In this document: positions 9,285-17,768 of the stretch, piece by piece
Layout of the letters: every line of letters begins with the position of its first letter
How positions within the stretch are numbered: position 1 is the first letter of the stretch
Notes under the pieces: model-generated
What the model was told of the DNA's origin: nothing
Databases searched by the model: none
What the model saw: only the letters and a program-made list of their open reading frames with translations
Program-made: the position numbers and the translations under genes
Origin: Rhizobium laguerreae
GTDB lineage: Bacteria; Pseudomonadota; Alphaproteobacteria; Rhizobiales; Rhizobiaceae
NCBI RefSeq assembly: GCF_002008165.1
Contig: NZ_MRDM01000014.1
Span: forward strand, 1,178,001-1,242,000
DNA: 64,000 bases
Direction: 5' to 3'

Positions 9285-10694
9285 TTGGCATTTGATGAAA
9301 TGATTACCGGGGACGAAAGCCCTCGCCCGCCTTACGACAAATACTTCGAGTGGTACAACAGCCAAGACCGGGCGCATCTGATTGCCAAATCCCGCGATGC
9401 GGAAAACATCTTCCGGAAGACCGGCATCACCTTCGCGGTCTACGGCCATGCCGACAGTTCCGAAAAGCTCATCCCCTTCGACATCATTCCCCGCATCATC
9501 TCCGCCCGCGAATGGCGCAAGCTCGCCCAAGGCATCGAGCAGCGGGTGATCGCGCTCAACGCCTTTCTCGACGATATCTACCATAAGCAGGAGATCATCC
9601 GCGCCGGCCGCATCCCGCGTGAGCTGATCGAGAACAACGTCACCTTCATCCCCGAAATGATCGGCTTCCGGCCACCCGGCGGCGTCTATACCCACATCGT
9701 CGGCACCGACATCGTGCGCACCGGCGAAGACCAGTTTTACGTGCTGGAGGATAATGCCCGCACGCCCTCCGGGGTCAGCTACATGCTGGAAAACCGGGAA
9801 ACCATGATGCAGATGTTCCCTGAGCTCTTTCACGAGAACAAGGTGCAGCGTGTCGAGGATTATCCCTATCTGCTGCGCCAGAGCCTCGCCTCGCTGGCGC
9901 CTCCCGGCTGCAAGGGCAAGCCTCGTGTCGCTGTGCTGACGCCGGGCATTTACAATTCCGCCTATTACGAGCATTCCTTCCTCGCCGACATGATGGGCGT
10001 CGAGCTGGTCGAGGGCGCGGATCTGCGCGTCATCGACGGCAAGGTGAAAATGAGAACGACACGCGGTTACGAAGCGATCGACGTCCTCTACCGCCGCGTC
10101 GACGACGACTTCCTCGATCCGCTGACCTTCCGCTCCGATTCCGCGCTCGGCATTCCCGGCATCATGGATGTTTACCGCTCCGGCAACATCACCATCGCCA
10201 ATGCACCGGGTACCGGCATTTGCGACGACAAGGCGATCTATTCCTATATGCCCGAGATCGTCGAATTCTATACCGGCCGTAAGGCGCTGCTCGAAAACGT
10301 GCCGACCTGGCGCTGTTCGGAAGCCGACAGCCTGAAATATGTGCTGGAACACCTGGAAGACCTCGTCGTCAAGGAGGTGCACGGCTCCGGCGGCTACGGC
10401 ATGCTGGTCGGCCCGACTGCATCGAAGAAGGAGCGTGCCGATTTCGCTGAGAAGCTGAAAGCCAAGCCGAACAATTACATTGCCCAGCCGACGCTGTCGC
10501 TCTCCACCGTGCCGATCCTCGTCAACAAGGGCATCGCGCCGCGCCATGTCGACCTTCGCCCCTATGTGCTTGTATCCGACAAGGTACAGATCATTCCGGG
10601 CGGGCTCACCCGCGTGGCGCTGAAGCAGGGCTCGCTGGTGGTCAATTCCAGCCAGGGCGGCGGCACCAAAGACACTTGGGTATTGGAGGACTGA
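9285..10694 (+). CDS. Circularly permuted type 2 ATP-grasp protein
   Basis: A 469-residue protein of the circularly permuted ATP-grasp family (formerly DUF404/DUF407). Seen: the N-terminal RPPYDKYFEWY region, FYVLEDNARTPSGVSYMLEN, TPGIYNSAYYEHSFLA, VVKEVHGSGGYGMLVGP and the C-terminal LRPYVLVSDKVQIIPGGLTR. The family is predicted to catalyse amide-bond formation with a peptide or small-molecule substrate. It is the first of three tightly linked genes and overlaps the next start by one base (TGATG). Translation probably begins at TTG 9285, with AAGGGGAG about ten bases upstream. Confidence 0.88.
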   Translation: MAFDEMITGDESPRPPYDKYFEWYNSQDRAHLIAKSRDAENIFRKTGITFAVYGHADSSEKLIPFDIIPRIISAREWRKLAQGIEQRVIALNAFLDDIYHKQEIIRAGRIPRELIENNVTFIPEMIGFRPPGGVYTHIVGTDIVRTGEDQFYVLEDNARTPSGVSYMLENRETMMQMFPELFHENKVQRVEDYPYLLRQSLASLAPPGCKGKPRVAVLTPGIYNSAYYEHSFLADMMGVELVEGADLRVIDGKVKMRTTRGYEAIDVLYRRVDDDFLDPLTFRSDSALGIPGIMDVYRSGNITIANAPGTGICDDKAIYSYMPEIVEFYTGRKALLENVPTWRCSEADSLKYVLEHLEDLVVKEVHGSGGYGMLVGPTASKKERADFAEKLKAKPNNYIAQPTLSLSTVPILVNKGIAPRHVDLRPYVLVSDKVQIIPGGLTRVALKQGSLVVNSSQGGGTKDTWVLED

Positions 10695-11635
10695 TGCTCG
10701 GAAGAACAGCAAACGGCCTCTACTGGATGTTTCGCTACATCGAGCGCGCCGAAAATATAGCCCGCCTGATCGATGCCGGGCTGCGCATGTCGCTGACCCG
10801 CAGCAGCACCGGCGATGACAATTGGGATGGCGTGCTGCAAAGTGCGGGCGTGCGCGAGGCTTATGACGAAGGCCACAACAAGCTGACCAACGCCGACGCG
10901 ATCGATTATCTCCTGCGCGATCGCACCAATCCGTCGAGCGTCATGTCTTGCATCGATTCCGGCCGCAACAATGCCCGCATGGTGCGCACGGCGCTGACGC
11001 GGGAGACCTGGGAAGCGACCAACGAATGCTGGATCGACTTGAAGTCGCTGCTCGAAAAGCGCGTCAAGGCGGCCGAAATGCCAGAGGTGATCGACGTCAT
11101 CAAGCGCCGCGCCGGCCTCATCCGCGGCGCCTTCCATGGCTCGACACTGCGCAACGAGCTCTATAATTTTGCCCGCATCGGTACCTTCATCGAGCGGGCC
11201 GACAATACCAGCCGCATCCTCGACGTGAAATATTACGTGCTGCTGCCCTCGGTTTCATCAGTCGGCTCCTCCCTCGACAACGTGCAGTGGGAATCGATCC
11301 TGCGCTCGGTCTCCGCGCACCGCGCCTATAGCTGGGCCTATGACGGCGAATACCGGGCGATGAACATCGCCGACTTCCTGACCCTCAATGTCCAGATGCC
11401 GCGCTCGCTTGCCTATTGCTACGAGAAGATCGTCAGCAATCTCGGCTATCTCGCCCAGGATTACGAGGAGCGGCTCCCTGCCCACGATACCGCGGATTCA
11501 ATCCGCACCACGCTGCAGACGAGGGCGATCCGGGATATCATGGATCAGGGCCTGCACGAGTTCCTGGAGGATTTCGTCTCGCGCAACAACAAGCTGGGCG
11601 CGGAAATTTCCGACGGCTACCGGTTCTATGCATAA
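10694..11635 (+). CDS. Alpha-E domain protein
   Basis: A 313-residue, almost all-helical protein (former DUF403). It starts MLGRTANGLYWMFRYIERAE, the hallmark of the family, and ends near DMGLHEF-like sequence (DQGLHEFLEDF). Its function is unknown, but it nearly always accompanies the circularly permuted ATP-grasp and a transglutaminase, as here, and probably acts with them on one substrate. The ATG overlaps the TGA of the preceding gene, implying translational coupling. Confidence 0.88.
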   Translation: MLGRTANGLYWMFRYIERAENIARLIDAGLRMSLTRSSTGDDNWDGVLQSAGVREAYDEGHNKLTNADAIDYLLRDRTNPSSVMSCIDSGRNNARMVRTALTRETWEATNECWIDLKSLLEKRVKAAEMPEVIDVIKRRAGLIRGAFHGSTLRNELYNFARIGTFIERADNTSRILDVKYYVLLPSVSSVGSSLDNVQWESILRSVSAHRAYSWAYDGEYRAMNIADFLTLNVQMPRSLAYCYEKIVSNLGYLAQDYEERLPAHDTADSIRTTLQTRAIRDIMDQGLHEFLEDFVSRNNKLGAEISDGYRFYA

Positions 11636-11647
11636 GCGGATAACAAT

Positions 11648-12472
11648 ATGAGATTGAAGATCAGCCACCTCACCGAATACCGCTACGACGGACCGACGCA
11701 GTTCTCGCTGCAACGGCTGCGGCTGACGCCGCCGACCAGCCCCGCACAGAAAGTGCTCGGCTGGGCCTTGAACGTCGAGGGTGCCACGCCGGAAGTAGAA
11801 TATGACGACCAGTACGGCAATCACGTCAACCTCGTCTCGCTGGAAGGCGAGCAGGAGGTGACGCGCATCCTGGCCGAAGGCGAAGTCGAGACCGAGGACA
11901 ATAACGGCGTCACCGGCCCGCATACCGGTTTCTGCCCGCTTTGGCTCTTTCTGCGCGACACGCCGCTAACCAAGGGCGGCAAGCTGGTAAAGGAACTCAT
12001 CAAGGGCGTCAGCGGTGACAATGAGCTTGCCCGCATGCATGCGCTGATGGCGGCGATCCACGAGACGGTCGATTATAAGCCCGGCACCAGCAACACCGAG
12101 ACGACGGCCGAACAGGCGCTGGAGAGGAAGAGCGGCGTCTGCCAGGATCATGCGCACATCTTCATTGCCGCTGCCCGCGCCCTGCAGGTGCCGGCGCGTT
12201 ACATCTCCGGTTATTTGATGATGGAAGAAAAGATCGAACAGGCTGCGACCCATGCATGGGCCGAGGCCCATATTCCCGGCCTCGGCTGGGTCGGCTTCGA
12301 TCCCGCCAATGAGATCTGCCCGGATGCGCGCTACATTCGTGTCGCCTCCGGTCTCTGCTATCGCGACGCCGCGCCGATTTCAGGCATGCGCATCGGCACG
12401 CCGGGCGAAACGCTGTCGGTCACCGTGAAGGTCGAGGATGGCGGACAGATGCAAAGCCAGAGCCAGAGCTGA
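11648..12472 (+). CDS. Transglutaminase-like cysteine protease family protein
   Basis: A 274-residue protein with an N-terminal beta domain (ISHLTEYRYDGPTQFSLQRL) and a transglutaminase core. The catalytic triad is visible: Cys in GVCQDHAHIF, His in ATHAWAEAHIPG and Asp in GFDPANEI. Members are predicted peptidases or amide-exchange enzymes. It is third in the ATP-grasp / alpha-E operon, 12 bases after the preceding stop. Together the three resemble the predicted peptide-modification or amidoligase systems described for these families; the substrate is not known. Confidence 0.87.
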   Translation: MRLKISHLTEYRYDGPTQFSLQRLRLTPPTSPAQKVLGWALNVEGATPEVEYDDQYGNHVNLVSLEGEQEVTRILAEGEVETEDNNGVTGPHTGFCPLWLFLRDTPLTKGGKLVKELIKGVSGDNELARMHALMAAIHETVDYKPGTSNTETTAEQALERKSGVCQDHAHIFIAAARALQVPARYISGYLMMEEKIEQAATHAWAEAHIPGLGWVGFDPANEICPDARYIRVASGLCYRDAAPISGMRIGTPGETLSVTVKVEDGGQMQSQSQS

Positions 12473-12624
12473 GCCTACAGACAGCTTTACCGCACCCTAC
12501 GATGGTGCCGATAGAGTAGCTGCCGAGTTCGTCGCGACTTCTGGTGCGCGGGCCACGCTTGGTGTATTTCGGCCCCATCCAAACGCTATTCCGCCGCAAG
12601 AACCTGAAGGTGACCGCGCACACC

Positions 12625-12997
12625 CTAGCTGAGGATCGCCTGGTCGGCCGTCAGCAACGGTACGCGATGAAAACGGGCCGTAGCGGCGATGACGCGGTCC
12701 GCGGGGTCGGCATGAAACTCGCCGGGTAGCCGGACACTGTCTATCGTGATCGAGGGCTCAATCGGTGCAAGCTGGATTCCGGGCAGAGACAGCGCGCTGT
12801 CGATCCATCGCCCCACATCGTCGCCGAGCGCCAGGCGTCCCTTCTGTACAAGCATCGCGATTTCCCAAGGCGTAATCGCCGAAATCAGGATCCGGCTTCT
12901 CTCCGTCATCTCGTCGATAATGCGCCGGAGCCTGTGAACCGAGGTGTGCATCGTCCTGCATTGCCCAAACGAGGATATGCGTATCGATGACGATCAA
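12625..12997 (-). pseudogene. VapC-like PIN-domain toxin, frameshifted
   Basis: Two overlapping minus-strand frames make one PIN protein. The N-terminal part from TTG 12997 reads LIVIDTHILVWAMQDDAHLG, with the first catalytic Asp, then goes out of frame. The rest (HRLRRIIDEMTERSRILISA through DPADRVIAATARFHRVPLLT) continues in the next frame. The switch falls between about 12915 and 12945 and needs one base to be skipped. The intact gene would be about 124 residues, normal for VapC. Its TTG start overlaps the antitoxin stop (TTGA). It is either a real inactivating mutation or a sequencing error. Confidence 0.75.
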
Positions 12998-13236
12998 CGA
13001 ACGGCGTCCCAATCCGAGGGTTCAACTGCCGGAGACAGCGGATCGTCATAGTGCAATACGCTGCCCTTCATCGCGCCGATGATACTTCTGCGTCTGCTGG
13101 GGCCAGGTGCCGGCGAAAGCACGGCAACTGGCCTGCCGCGTTTGGTGATGACGATAGATTCATCGTCCTTCCCTATCTGGTCGATAAGGTTCAGGCATTT
13201 CGCCTTGAACTCCGCCTTACCGACCGTCTTGGACAT
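12994..13236 (-). CDS. Phd/YefM-type antitoxin, VapB partner
   Basis: An 80-residue protein, MSKTVGKAEFKAKCLNLIDQ then ESIVITKRGRPVAVLSP, the fold of Phd/YefM antitoxins that bind operator DNA and neutralise a PIN or RelE-type toxin through a flexible C-terminus. AGGAGAT lies just upstream of the ATG at 13236; a longer in-frame reading lacks this. It overlaps the toxin start. Since the toxin looks broken, the antitoxin may now be a free-standing remnant. Confidence 0.8.
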   Translation of the reverse strand: MSKTVGKAEFKAKCLNLIDQIGKDDESIVITKRGRPVAVLSPAPGPSRRRSIIGAMKGSVLHYDDPLSPAVEPSDWDAVR

Positions 13237-13299
13237 GACTGTATCTCCTGTACATCTGTACGGAATAGAGAGCCATTTCCACATTGAACAAGTGCAAAG

Positions 13300-13329
13300 A
13301 AAAAGACGGGGTCGTGCCCCGCCTTTTTC
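13300..13329 (-). terminator. Terminator of the chvE-ggu-arabinonate operon
   Basis: A 12-base stem with one mismatch (AAAAAGACGGGG against CCCCGCCTTTTT) lies 20 bases past the dehydratase stop. On the minus strand it is followed by TTTTTCTTT, a rho-independent terminator. The A/T tracts on both sides make it potentially bidirectional. Confidence 0.8.
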
Positions 13330-13349
13330 TCGTTATGGATTGAACCGCG

Positions 13350-15089
13350 CTAGTGGCTGTCCTTGCCGACAGCGTTTCCGCGACATCCCTTGAGGAAGTC
13401 GAGGTCGGCGCCGGTATCGGCCCCTTCGACATGCTGCTGATGCAGGAAGGCATAGCCGGATGTAGGCAGATCATGGTTCGGCTGCCATTCAGCCAGCCGC
13501 CTCGCCAGTTCTTCCTCGGAAATGTCGAGGTGCAGACGACGGTTCGGCACATCCAGCTCGATCATGTCGCCGTTTTTCACGACCGCCAGCGGCCCGCCGA
13601 CCGCCGCTTCCGGAGAGGTGTGCAGCACGACGGTGCCATAGGCCGTTCCGGACATGCGGGCGTCGGAAATGCGCACCATATCGAGGATGCCCTTCTTCAG
13701 CACCTTCGGCGGCAGCCCCATATTGCCGACCTCGGCCATCCCGGGATAGCCCTTCGGCCCACAGTTTTTCATGACCATGATGCAGGTTTCGTCGATGTCG
13801 AGGTTGTCGTCGTTGATCTTGGCCTTGTAGTCGTCGATGTCTTCGAAGACAACAGCCCTGCCCTTGTGCACCAGCAGATGCGGCGAAGCCGCCGAAGGCT
13901 TCAACACCGCGCCCTTCGGCGCCAGGTTGCCGCGCAGCACGACGATGCCGCCCGAAGCTGTCAGCGCCTTTTCGGCCGGCAAGATAACGTCTTCATTCCA
14001 GTTGACAACGTCCTTGACCTCGTCCCAGACGGTTTCGCCGGATACCGTCAGCGCATCCTTGTGCAGGAGGCCCGCCTCGCCGAGGCGCTTCAGCACCACC
14101 GGCAGGCCGCCGGCATAGAAGAACTCCTCCATCAGGTATTTGCCCGACGGCATCAGGTTGACGATGGTCGGGACGTCGCGGCCGCAGCGGTCCCAGTCGT
14201 CAAGCGAAAGATCGATGCCGACACGGCCGGCGATGGCGAGCAGGTGGATGACGGCATTGGTCGATCCACCGATGGCCGCGTTGGTGCGGATGGCATTCTC
14301 GAAGGCCTGCTTCGTCATGATCTCGGAGGGCTTCAGGTCGTCCTTGACCATCTGCACGATACGCCGGCCGGTCAGCTGCGCCATGACCTTGCGACGGGAA
14401 TCGACGCCCGGGATCGCGGCGTTGCCGGAGAGCGCCATGCCGAGCGCCTCGGCCATGGAAGCCATGGTGGAGGCGGTGCCCATGGTATTGCAGGTGCCCG
14501 ACGAACGGCTCATCGAGGCTTCCGCCTCGAGGAATTCGGCCTGCGTCATCTCGCCGGCCTTCACCATTTCGGAAAACTTCCACAGATGCGTGCCCGAGCC
14601 GACGCGTTCACCGCGGAAATAGCCGTTCAGCATCGGTCCGCCTGTGACGACGATCGAGGGCAGGTCGCAGGAAGCCGCCCCCATGATCAGCGACGGCGTG
14701 GTCTTGTCGCAGCCGACCAGCAATACGCAGCCATCCATCGGCTGACCGCGGATCGCCTCTTCCACCGCGAGCGCGGCAAGGTTGCGGTACATCATCGCGG
14801 TCGGGCGGAAGGTGTTTTCGGATGCCGAGAACACCGGCACCTCAAGCGGGAAGCCGCCGGCCTCCCATACGCCCGCCTTCACCTTCTCGGCGAGTTCTCT
14901 GAGATGGCCGTTGCACGGGGTCATATCCGACCAGGTGTTGAGGATGCCGATCACCGGCCGGCCGTCGAACAGGTCGTGCGGATAACCCTGGTTCTTAAGC
15001 CAGCCGCGGTGATAAATCACGTCGCGGCTCGTACCGCCGTACCATTCCTGCGACCTCAGCCTGCGCGGCCATTCCGCTTTCTTTTTCAT
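13350..15089 (-). CDS. araC: L-arabinonate dehydratase (IlvD/Edd family)
   Basis: A 579-residue Fe-S dehydratase. Three cluster cysteines are visible in MTPCNGHL, LVGCDKTTPS and SSGTCNTMGTAST; the C-terminal RISDARMSGTAYGTVVLH region is typical of the family. The length and the opening WPRRLRSQEWYGGTSRDVIY recall the sugar-acid dehydratase characterised from R. leguminosarum bv. trifolii, which turns L-arabinonate (and D-fuconate) into the 2-keto-3-deoxy acid. The neighbours (aldehyde dehydrogenase, GguC, ChvE transporter) fit the non-phosphorylative L-arabinose route. The symbol is given by analogy and is not the AraC regulator. Confidence 0.82.
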   Translation of the reverse strand: MKKKAEWPRRLRSQEWYGGTSRDVIYHRGWLKNQGYPHDLFDGRPVIGILNTWSDMTPCNGHLRELAEKVKAGVWEAGGFPLEVPVFSASENTFRPTAMMYRNLAALAVEEAIRGQPMDGCVLLVGCDKTTPSLIMGAASCDLPSIVVTGGPMLNGYFRGERVGSGTHLWKFSEMVKAGEMTQAEFLEAEASMSRSSGTCNTMGTASTMASMAEALGMALSGNAAIPGVDSRRKVMAQLTGRRIVQMVKDDLKPSEIMTKQAFENAIRTNAAIGGSTNAVIHLLAIAGRVGIDLSLDDWDRCGRDVPTIVNLMPSGKYLMEEFFYAGGLPVVLKRLGEAGLLHKDALTVSGETVWDEVKDVVNWNEDVILPAEKALTASGGIVVLRGNLAPKGAVLKPSAASPHLLVHKGRAVVFEDIDDYKAKINDDNLDIDETCIMVMKNCGPKGYPGMAEVGNMGLPPKVLKKGILDMVRISDARMSGTAYGTVVLHTSPEAAVGGPLAVVKNGDMIELDVPNRRLHLDISEEELARRLAEWQPNHDLPTSGYAFLHQQHVEGADTGADLDFLKGCRGNAVGKDSH

Positions 15090-15150
15090 CGTCTCTATCC
15101 TTCAGGATATCGCCGGACCGCCCCGTACGGCCCAGGTTATCGCACTTGTC

Positions 15151-16584
15151 TCAAGCCAGGGTGTAGGCGGTCTTGACGGTTGTGTAGAATTCGGCGGCGT
15201 ACTTGCCCTGCTCGCGCGGGCCGTAGGACGAGCCCTTGCGGCCGCCGAACGGCACATGGAAATCGACGCCTGCCGTCGGCAGGTTGACCATCACCATGCC
15301 GGCCTCGGAATTGCGCTTGAAGTGCGTGGCATGCTTCAGGCTGGTCGTAGCGATGCCGGCAGAAAGGCCGAACGGCGTATCGTTGGCGATGGCAAGCGCT
15401 TCGTCGTAATCCTTCGCCCGGATTACCGAGACCACAGGCCCGAAGATCTCCTCGCGCGAAATGCGCATCTGGTTGGTCGCTTCGGTAAACAAGGTCGGCT
15501 GCAGGTAGAAGCCGGGCGTGTCGCGCGAGATCACCTCGCCGCCGAAGGCGAGCTTGGCGCCTTCCGACTTGCCGATCTCGATATAGTCGGTATCGGTCTT
15601 CAACTGCCGCTCATCGACGACGGGGCCGATATGGGTGCCGGCCCTCAGCGCGTTGTCGACGACGAGCGTCTTCAGCTTATCGGTGAGTGCTGCGACGAAC
15701 TTGTCGTGAATGCCTTCGGTGACGATCAGCCGCGACGACGCCGTGCAGCGCTGGCCTGTGGAGAAGAAGCCGGAATTGGCGGCGGCCTCGACGGCGACGT
15801 TGAGATCGGCATCGTCAAGCACGACCATCGGGTTCTTGCCCCCCATTTCCAGCTGGAACTTGCGGTTATGCTCGATCGAGGCGGCGGCGACACGCCTGCC
15901 GGTGCCGGTGGAACCGGTAAACGTGATGCCGTGAACGTCGGGGCTTTCGAGCATGGCCTGGCCGACGACCGAGCCTTTGCCCATGACGAGGTTCAGCACG
16001 CCCTTCGGCAGGCCGGCGCGGTTGAGAATATCGACGATCGCCCAGGAACAGCCAGGCACCAGTTCGGCCGGCTTGAAGACGATGGTGTTGCCGTAGCAGA
16101 GCGCCGGCGCGATCTTCCAGGCGGGAATGGCGATCGGGAAGTTCCACGGCGTGATGATGCCGATGACGCCGAGCGCCTCGCGGGTGATCTCGACGCCGAT
16201 ATTCGGGCGAACCGACGGGAGAACCTCACCGGCCAGCCGCAGTGCCTCGCCGGCGAAGAATTCGAATATCTGCGACGCGCGGATCACCTCACCAGTGGCT
16301 TCCGGCAGCGTCTTGCCCTCTTCGCGGGCAAGCAGCGCACCGAGTTCATCCTTGCGCGCCATGATCTCGTCGCCTGTCTTCTTCAGGATGACGTGGCGCT
16401 CCCAGATGCCGGAGCGCGACCAGGCTGGGAAGGCGGCCTTGGCGGCGGCAATGGCGTTTCTCGTGTCATCAGCGCTGCCGTCGGCATAAAGGCCGACGAC
16501 TTCATTCGTATCCGACGGGTTGATGTTCTTCGTCGCGTTCGAGCCGACCCATTCGCCGGCGATCAGATTTTGATAAATGGTCAT
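15151..16584 (-). CDS. Aldehyde dehydrogenase, probable 2-oxoglutarate semialdehyde dehydrogenase
   Basis: A 477-residue NAD(P)-dependent aldehyde dehydrogenase. The cofactor region reads GIITPWNFPIAIPAWKIAPA, the general-base Glu is in LEMGGKNPMVVLDD and the catalytic Cys in GQRCTASSR. In the non-phosphorylative pentose route the last step oxidises 2,5-dioxopentanoate to 2-oxoglutarate. Placement between the dehydratase and gguC makes that the best guess, though succinate-semialdehyde dehydrogenases look similar. AGGAGG lies upstream of the ATG. Confidence 0.82.
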   Translation of the reverse strand: MTIYQNLIAGEWVGSNATKNINPSDTNEVVGLYADGSADDTRNAIAAAKAAFPAWSRSGIWERHVILKKTGDEIMARKDELGALLAREEGKTLPEATGEVIRASQIFEFFAGEALRLAGEVLPSVRPNIGVEITREALGVIGIITPWNFPIAIPAWKIAPALCYGNTIVFKPAELVPGCSWAIVDILNRAGLPKGVLNLVMGKGSVVGQAMLESPDVHGITFTGSTGTGRRVAAASIEHNRKFQLEMGGKNPMVVLDDADLNVAVEAAANSGFFSTGQRCTASSRLIVTEGIHDKFVAALTDKLKTLVVDNALRAGTHIGPVVDERQLKTDTDYIEIGKSEGAKLAFGGEVISRDTPGFYLQPTLFTEATNQMRISREEIFGPVVSVIRAKDYDEALAIANDTPFGLSAGIATTSLKHATHFKRNSEAGMVMVNLPTAGVDFHVPFGGRKGSSYGPREQGKYAAEFYTTVKTAYTLA

Positions 16585-16653
16585 GGGCTTAACAAGCCTC
16601 CTTTACCGTTTACGAGCAAAGAGCCGGCCGCTGAATGCGGCCAGGTCTTGAAT

Positions 16654-17649
16654 TCAGAGCTGCCTGACGGCGATCTCTTCCTCGGCGGCCACCTTCAGCG
16701 GGTTGCGGAGCGCCAGGCCGAATTCGGCAACTTCGATCTCGAAGATATCGCCCTCTTCAGTCTTGACGCCGTCGGCAAAGGAAAGGGTCGCCGTGCCGAA
16801 CATATGGACATGCACATCGCCTGGAGCACGGAAGAGGCCATATTTGAAATGGTGATATTCCAGATTGGCAAAGGTGTGCGACATGTTCGCCTCACCAGAC
16901 AGGAACGGCTTTTCGAAGATCACCTTGTCGCCGCGCTTGATGCGCGAGGTGCCGCGAATATCCTCTGGGGCCGCGCCGATGCGGATCTCCGGGCCGAAGC
17001 TGGCCGGGCGCAGCTTCGAATGGGCGAGATAGAGATAGTTGATCCGCTCGGTGACGTGATCGGAAAATTCGTTCGACAGCGCAAAACCGATACGGAAGGG
17101 CGAGCCGTCCTTGGCGATCACGTAGATGCCGGCCATCTCCGGTTCCTCGCCGCCGTCGAGCGCGAAGGAAGGCGAGATGAGCGGGGCGCCGGGGGCTGCG
17201 GCGCCATGGCCGTTGCCCTTGTAGAACCATTCGGGCTGGACGCCCTTTTCGCCGGCCTTCGGCTTGCCGTTCTCAAGGCCCATCTTGAACATCTTCATCG
17301 AGTCCGTGAGGGTTTCCTCGGCGGCTTCGGTGGTCTTCTTGTGCATGGAATCGCGCGTTGCCGCCGAGCCCAAATGCGTCAGGCCGGTGCCGGTCAGATG
17401 CAGATGCGCGGCATCTGGATGGGTGATCGGCGGAAGGAAGCGGCCTTCCGCATAGGCCTTTTCAAGATCGACGGCATCGCCGTAGCCATGGGCTTCGATG
17501 ACCGAGGCAAGAGACTTGCCGCCGTCTGCGGCTTCCATCGCCAGTGCGTAGACGCTGACGGCGTTCTTGACCAACCTTGCAGCGCCGCCCTGCTCACGCA
17601 CGGCGACGATGATCTCTCCGTTTGCACCCTTGATCTGTGAAATAAGCAC
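16654..17649 (-). CDS. gguC: GguC / AraD1-family protein, probable 2-keto-3-deoxy-L-arabinonate dehydratase
   Basis: A 331-residue protein of the FAH-like AraD1 family. The C-terminal half holds the metal-binding-type GGEEPEMAGIYVI segment and GFALSNEFSDHVTE. In Agrobacterium, gguC follows gguA and gguB in the chvE operon, as here. The family is thought to dehydrate 2-keto-3-deoxy-L-arabinonate to 2,5-dioxopentanoate, exactly the step missing between the two enzymes encoded downstream. Family and order are seen; the reaction is inferred. Confidence 0.85.
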   Translation of the reverse strand: MLISQIKGANGEIIVAVREQGGAARLVKNAVSVYALAMEAADGGKSLASVIEAHGYGDAVDLEKAYAEGRFLPPITHPDAAHLHLTGTGLTHLGSAATRDSMHKKTTEAAEETLTDSMKMFKMGLENGKPKAGEKGVQPEWFYKGNGHGAAAPGAPLISPSFALDGGEEPEMAGIYVIAKDGSPFRIGFALSNEFSDHVTERINYLYLAHSKLRPASFGPEIRIGAAPEDIRGTSRIKRGDKVIFEKPFLSGEANMSHTFANLEYHHFKYGLFRAPGDVHVHMFGTATLSFADGVKTEEGDIFEIEVAEFGLALRNPLKVAAEEEIAVRQL

Positions 17650-17676
17650 GTCTTCGATCCTTCTCGTTTCGGCGAA

Positions 17677-17718
17677 GACAGGAAAAAGCTCCGCCTGTCC
17701 GGCTCCATCAGGAGCCGG
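17677..17718 (-). promoter_or_regulatory. Tandem stem-loops between gguB and gguC
   Basis: CCGGCTCC-ATCA-GGAGCCGG is a perfect eight-base stem with a four-base loop, directly followed by a second six-base stem (GACAGG and CCTGTC). Placed in a 119-base gap inside the operon, they probably stabilise or attenuate the mRNA between the transport and catabolic parts. Confidence 0.4.
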
Positions 17719-17768
17719 AATCCATCATTCATAGGCTGCGAATGCCTGGCTGGCGCGCCTTGAGGCGC

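Noticed and set aside
13353..15176. A 607-residue open frame on the plus strand
   Set aside because: It is a mirror of the arabinonate dehydratase gene; Arg/His/Asp-rich sequence without any motif.
15256..17640. A 794-residue open frame on the plus strand
   Set aside because: It is antisense to the aldehyde dehydrogenase and gguC genes, which have clear catalytic motifs. Long antisense frames are expected from high-GC codon use, and this one has no ribosome-binding site or recognisable domain.
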